64,000 nt of DNA. Source: Enhygromyxa salina. GTDB taxonomy: Bacteria; Myxococcota_A; Polyangia; Nannocystales; Nannocystaceae. Under the pieces are notes generated by a model. That model saw nothing but the letters and a program-made list of their open reading frames with translations, was not told the origin of the DNA and did not search any database. How positions within the stretch are numbered: position 1 is the stretch's first letter; each line of letters starts with the position of its first letter. Location of the stretch: NCBI RefSeq assembly GCF_000737335.2, contig NZ_JMCC02000090.1, forward strand, positions 1 through 64,000, written 5' to 3'. The position numbers were made by a program, and so were the translations under genes. This document shows, in pieces, positions 61,754 through 64,000 of this stretch.

Positions 61754-63856
61754 ATGCACGCCCTGCTTGGACTGCTATGGCTCGCCCCGGCCGCTGAAGA
61801 AGCACCCTCCGGGATCGACGGTCTGCTCGGCCGGTTCGCGGATCCCCAGCAGACCTACGCGACCCAGCTCGACATCGCGACCTTGATGGTCGTCGTGCTG
61901 CTTGGCGCGCTGGTCTGGCGGTGCTTCCGCAACCGGCCCAAGCTGCTCGAAGACGTGGCCCCGGCGCTGAGCAAGCAGCTCGACGACCCCAACTTCGTGA
62001 GCTGGGCCAACCGGATCATCTCGGGGGGTCTGGTCGTGATCGCGCTGTGTGCGTCGATCAACTACTTCTACGGGACCCGCAACAACGGCGTGTACGTGCA
62101 TCGCTGGGACGCCTTTCACACGGTGATCGGCGTCAAGTACCACAAGGAGCTCGGCTACTTCGATCTGTACAAGTGCGCCTACGCGGTCGACCGCGCGGGG
62201 CCGCACCATTTTCGCGCCGTCAAGCAGATCCGCGACCTGCGAACCCGCGAGATGGTCGACCGCGAAGAGCACATCAAAGACAACGACTGCGAGAGCCGCT
62301 TCACCCCCGAGCGGCTCGAGGAGTTTCGCCATGACCTGGCCGAGTTCGGGACCTGGTCGTCCAAGCGGCAGTGGCGGCGCTTGATGAAGGACAAGGGCTT
62401 CAACGGCACGCCCTTCTACGCGACCGTCTGCAAGCTGCTGGTCAACCCGATCGACGTCAACCTCGACAGCCTCAAGCGGCTGGCGAAGATCGATCCGTTC
62501 TTGATGATGGTCGCGTTTGGCGCGGTTGGGTGGGCGTTCGGGGTGCGCCAGGCCGCGATCGCGGCGATATTTTTCTGCGTGTTCTTTCCCAACCGGTTCA
62601 CCCACATGGGCGGATCGATCCTGCGCTTCGACTATATAGCGACCTTGCTGATCGGCTTTGCCGCGCTCAAGAAAGACAAGTGGGGTCTGGCGGGGGCGAT
62701 GTTCGCGTGGGCGACGATGGTCCGGGTGTTCCCGGCGATCTTCGCGGTTGGCGTGGTCATCAAGATCGCCAGCGACCTGGTCCATACCCGCAAGCTCCGC
62801 GAGGAGCACTGGAAGTTCGCGGGCTGGTATGGCGGCACGCTCGCGCTGTGCTTCGTGATCAGCCTGATCGGCATGGACGGCGGGGTCGAGAACTGGCGGA
62901 CCTGGTACGAGAACATGAAGATCCACAACTCGACCTCGGCGTCGTTCCGGGTCGGGTTCAAGCACCTGTTCATGCTCGACGGCAAGGTCACGGGGGGCAA
63001 CTACGGGCTCAAGCAGGCCAATTTCAACGCCCGCAGCGGCTACTACTGGGCGGCCGTCGCGTGCCTGTTCGCGCCGCTGCTGACCAGCGTGCGCCGGCTG
63101 GACATGGTCAGCTTCGCGGCGATGTTTGGGGTGTTTGGGTTCTTCTTGCTCGCGGTCGCAACCCGCTACTACCTGGGCGTGGTCGCGATCTTGTTCCTGG
63201 TTGACCGCAAGCTGCTCAGCAACCGCTTCATGCTGATCATGGGCATCGCGCTGTTCGCCTCGGCTGGGTTCGACTTCTTCTACTTCGAGCTCAATGACAG
63301 CGACTCGCTCATGTACAACATCATCGTTGGCGTGGAGCTGACGATAGTGATCGCGCTGCTCGGCAGCTGGCTGCTGTTCAACCCCTCGCTGCTCGATGTT
63401 GGCGATGACCCGCGGCTGCCCACCCACGTGCCCGCGCAGCTAGGGGCCGCCGCCGTCGCGCTGCCGCTGGACTCGCCCAAGAAGAAGGCCAAGAAGAAGA
63501 AGGCCAAGAAGAAGATCGCGCCGGCTGAAGCCGACGTCGAGACGGAGGTCGTCGAAGGAGGGCGCGAGCAGGCCGAGGCGCTCGCGCAGGCACAGAGCGA
63601 CCCAAGCCCCGAGCTCGCGGACCCCGAGCTCGAGATCGACACCCGGTCCGCGTCCAAGCCTGGCATGGATCGGCTGGGCGTGACGGTCCCCGATGGGCCC
63701 GTCAAGGCAGTGCTCGAAGCCCCCTCCGAGGACGGCGAACAGGATCACTCCAGCAGCTCGGGGCGTTCAGTCGTCAACGAAGGCAACGCGCCTGAGCCGA
63801 CTGAGCCGACTGAGCCCACTGATGCGAGCGCGGAGGCCGACGACACGAGCTCGTGA
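61754..63856 (+). CDS. Polytopic membrane protein, glycosyltransferase-87/DUF2029-like
   Basis: 700 residues. Some ten to twelve hydrophobic helices between residues 30 and 560, with a large soluble loop after the first (residues about 95-220) containing YFYGTRNNGVYVHRWDAFH and HRWDAFHTVIGVKYHKEL. Charged loop motifs such as VHRWDAFHT and FYYFELN resemble the lipid-linked sugar transferases of the GT-C class (DUF2029/GT87), so transfer of mannose-like sugars is a guess. The C-terminal 130 residues are disordered, starting with a Lys run (KKKAKKKKAKKK). ATG 61754 was chosen over 61700, which would run through repeat R2. Confidence 0.72.
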   Translation: MHALLGLLWLAPAAEEAPSGIDGLLGRFADPQQTYATQLDIATLMVVVLLGALVWRCFRNRPKLLEDVAPALSKQLDDPNFVSWANRIISGGLVVIALCASINYFYGTRNNGVYVHRWDAFHTVIGVKYHKELGYFDLYKCAYAVDRAGPHHFRAVKQIRDLRTREMVDREEHIKDNDCESRFTPERLEEFRHDLAEFGTWSSKRQWRRLMKDKGFNGTPFYATVCKLLVNPIDVNLDSLKRLAKIDPFLMMVAFGAVGWAFGVRQAAIAAIFFCVFFPNRFTHMGGSILRFDYIATLLIGFAALKKDKWGLAGAMFAWATMVRVFPAIFAVGVVIKIASDLVHTRKLREEHWKFAGWYGGTLALCFVISLIGMDGGVENWRTWYENMKIHNSTSASFRVGFKHLFMLDGKVTGGNYGLKQANFNARSGYYWAAVACLFAPLLTSVRRLDMVSFAAMFGVFGFFLLAVATRYYLGVVAILFLVDRKLLSNRFMLIMGIALFASAGFDFFYFELNDSDSLMYNIIVGVELTIVIALLGSWLLFNPSLLDVGDDPRLPTHVPAQLGAAAVALPLDSPKKKAKKKKAKKKIAPAEADVETEVVEGGREQAEALAQAQSDPSPELADPELEIDTRSASKPGMDRLGVTVPDGPVKAVLEAPSEDGEQDHSSSSGRSVVNEGNAPEPTEPTEPTDASAEADDTSS

Positions 63857-64000
63857 GCTGCTGGTGCTCGTTGGCGTGGTGGTGGCGTTGCTGCTGGCGC
63901 CACGCCCCGCACTGGCCGCGCAGTATGGCTGGGCGCTCGAAGCCGAGGCGACCCCGGCGAAGCTGTGGGTTGGGACCGACGCCGAGGTCACGATCACGAT
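63822..64000 (+). CDS. N-terminal part of a secreted protein (runs off the window)
   Basis: Not in the six-frame list because it is short and truncated. ATG 63822 overlaps the end of the preceding gene in another frame. The translation begins MRARRPTTRARELLVLVG, then VVVALLLAPRPALAAQ, a typical Sec signal peptide with cleavage after ALA, and continues YGWALEAEATPAKLWVGTD. The next residues look like the start of a beta-rich domain. About 59 residues are visible; the function is unknown. Confidence 0.7.
   Translation, partial: MRARRPTTRARELLVLVGVVVALLLAPRPALAAQYGWALEAEATPAKLWVGTDAEVTIT

Overview
The window is chromosomal DNA from a high-GC (clearly well above 60 percent) Gram-negative deltaproteobacterium. 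It is most likely a myxobacterium of the Nannocystis/Enhygromyxa/Plesiocystis group. The evidence is a motility-type mglB-mglA locus, eukaryote-like Ser/Thr kinases (one fused to a receiver, one to TPRs), roadblock and DUF4388 proteins, a PilZ protein, and many lipoproteins with long (Gly-Asp)n linkers. No rRNA, phage, integrase, transposase or CRISPR array is visible. Three tRNA genes are present (Val-TAC, Ser-GCT, Arg-ACG), none encoding its CCA end.

Layout. 0-4 kb: the 3' end of a dnaX-like gene, ybaB and recR (DNA metabolism), then mglB with two tandem mglA GTPases. 4-9 kb: an 18-bp tandem array running into the 3' end of a HerA-like ATPase gene, then an L,D-transpeptidase lipoprotein. 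9-20 kb: mostly housekeeping (cysE, pepD, tRNA-Val, moaC, pntAB, a UDP-sugar pyrophosphorylase-like gene, rng). 20-30 kb: lipoproteins, tRNA-Ser, a CPBP protease, tRNA-Arg(ACG) next to tadA, a cytochrome P460-like lipoprotein, a fused double HCCA-isomerase-like protein and a potassium channel. 30-36 kb: a polyamine-type ABC transporter with a fused permease, then rimO. 36-39 kb: a kinase-receiver hybrid and two proteins that have a histidine-kinase dimerisation helix but no ATPase domain. 39-45 kb: nadA, two paralogous methyltransferases, and J-domain, PilZ, MAPEG and glutaredoxin genes. 45-49 kb: an HD-domain protein resembling half of a CCA-adding enzyme, and a receiver/DUF4388/roadblock operon. 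49-60 kb: a Fis-like regulator in a low-GC patch, a kinase-TPR gene divergent from a two-gene operon (an Hsp90-like GHKL ATPase plus an uncharacterised 1109-residue partner), and a membrane-anchored protein convergent with it. 60-64 kb: a phytoene-dehydrogenase-like flavoprotein, a large membrane protein, and the start of a secreted protein that runs off the window.

The least ordinary content is of two kinds. First, there are two families of dispersed palindromic repeats. R1 (about 75 bp) occurs five times at four loci; at two loci it is read in frame as a similar 26-residue N-terminal peptide of unrelated proteins (a PotD-like lipoprotein and a Ser/Thr kinase), much as Rickettsia palindromic elements are. 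R2 (about 120-148 bp, with a conserved 7-bp hairpin stem) has three long copies, all at convergent gene ends, and one fragment. Second, the Hsp90-like ATPase and its translationally coupled giant partner look like an undescribed two-component GHKL machine, and the partner's N-terminus looks like a degenerate copy of the same ATPase fold. All function calls rest on reading motifs in the translated sequence; no database search was possible.
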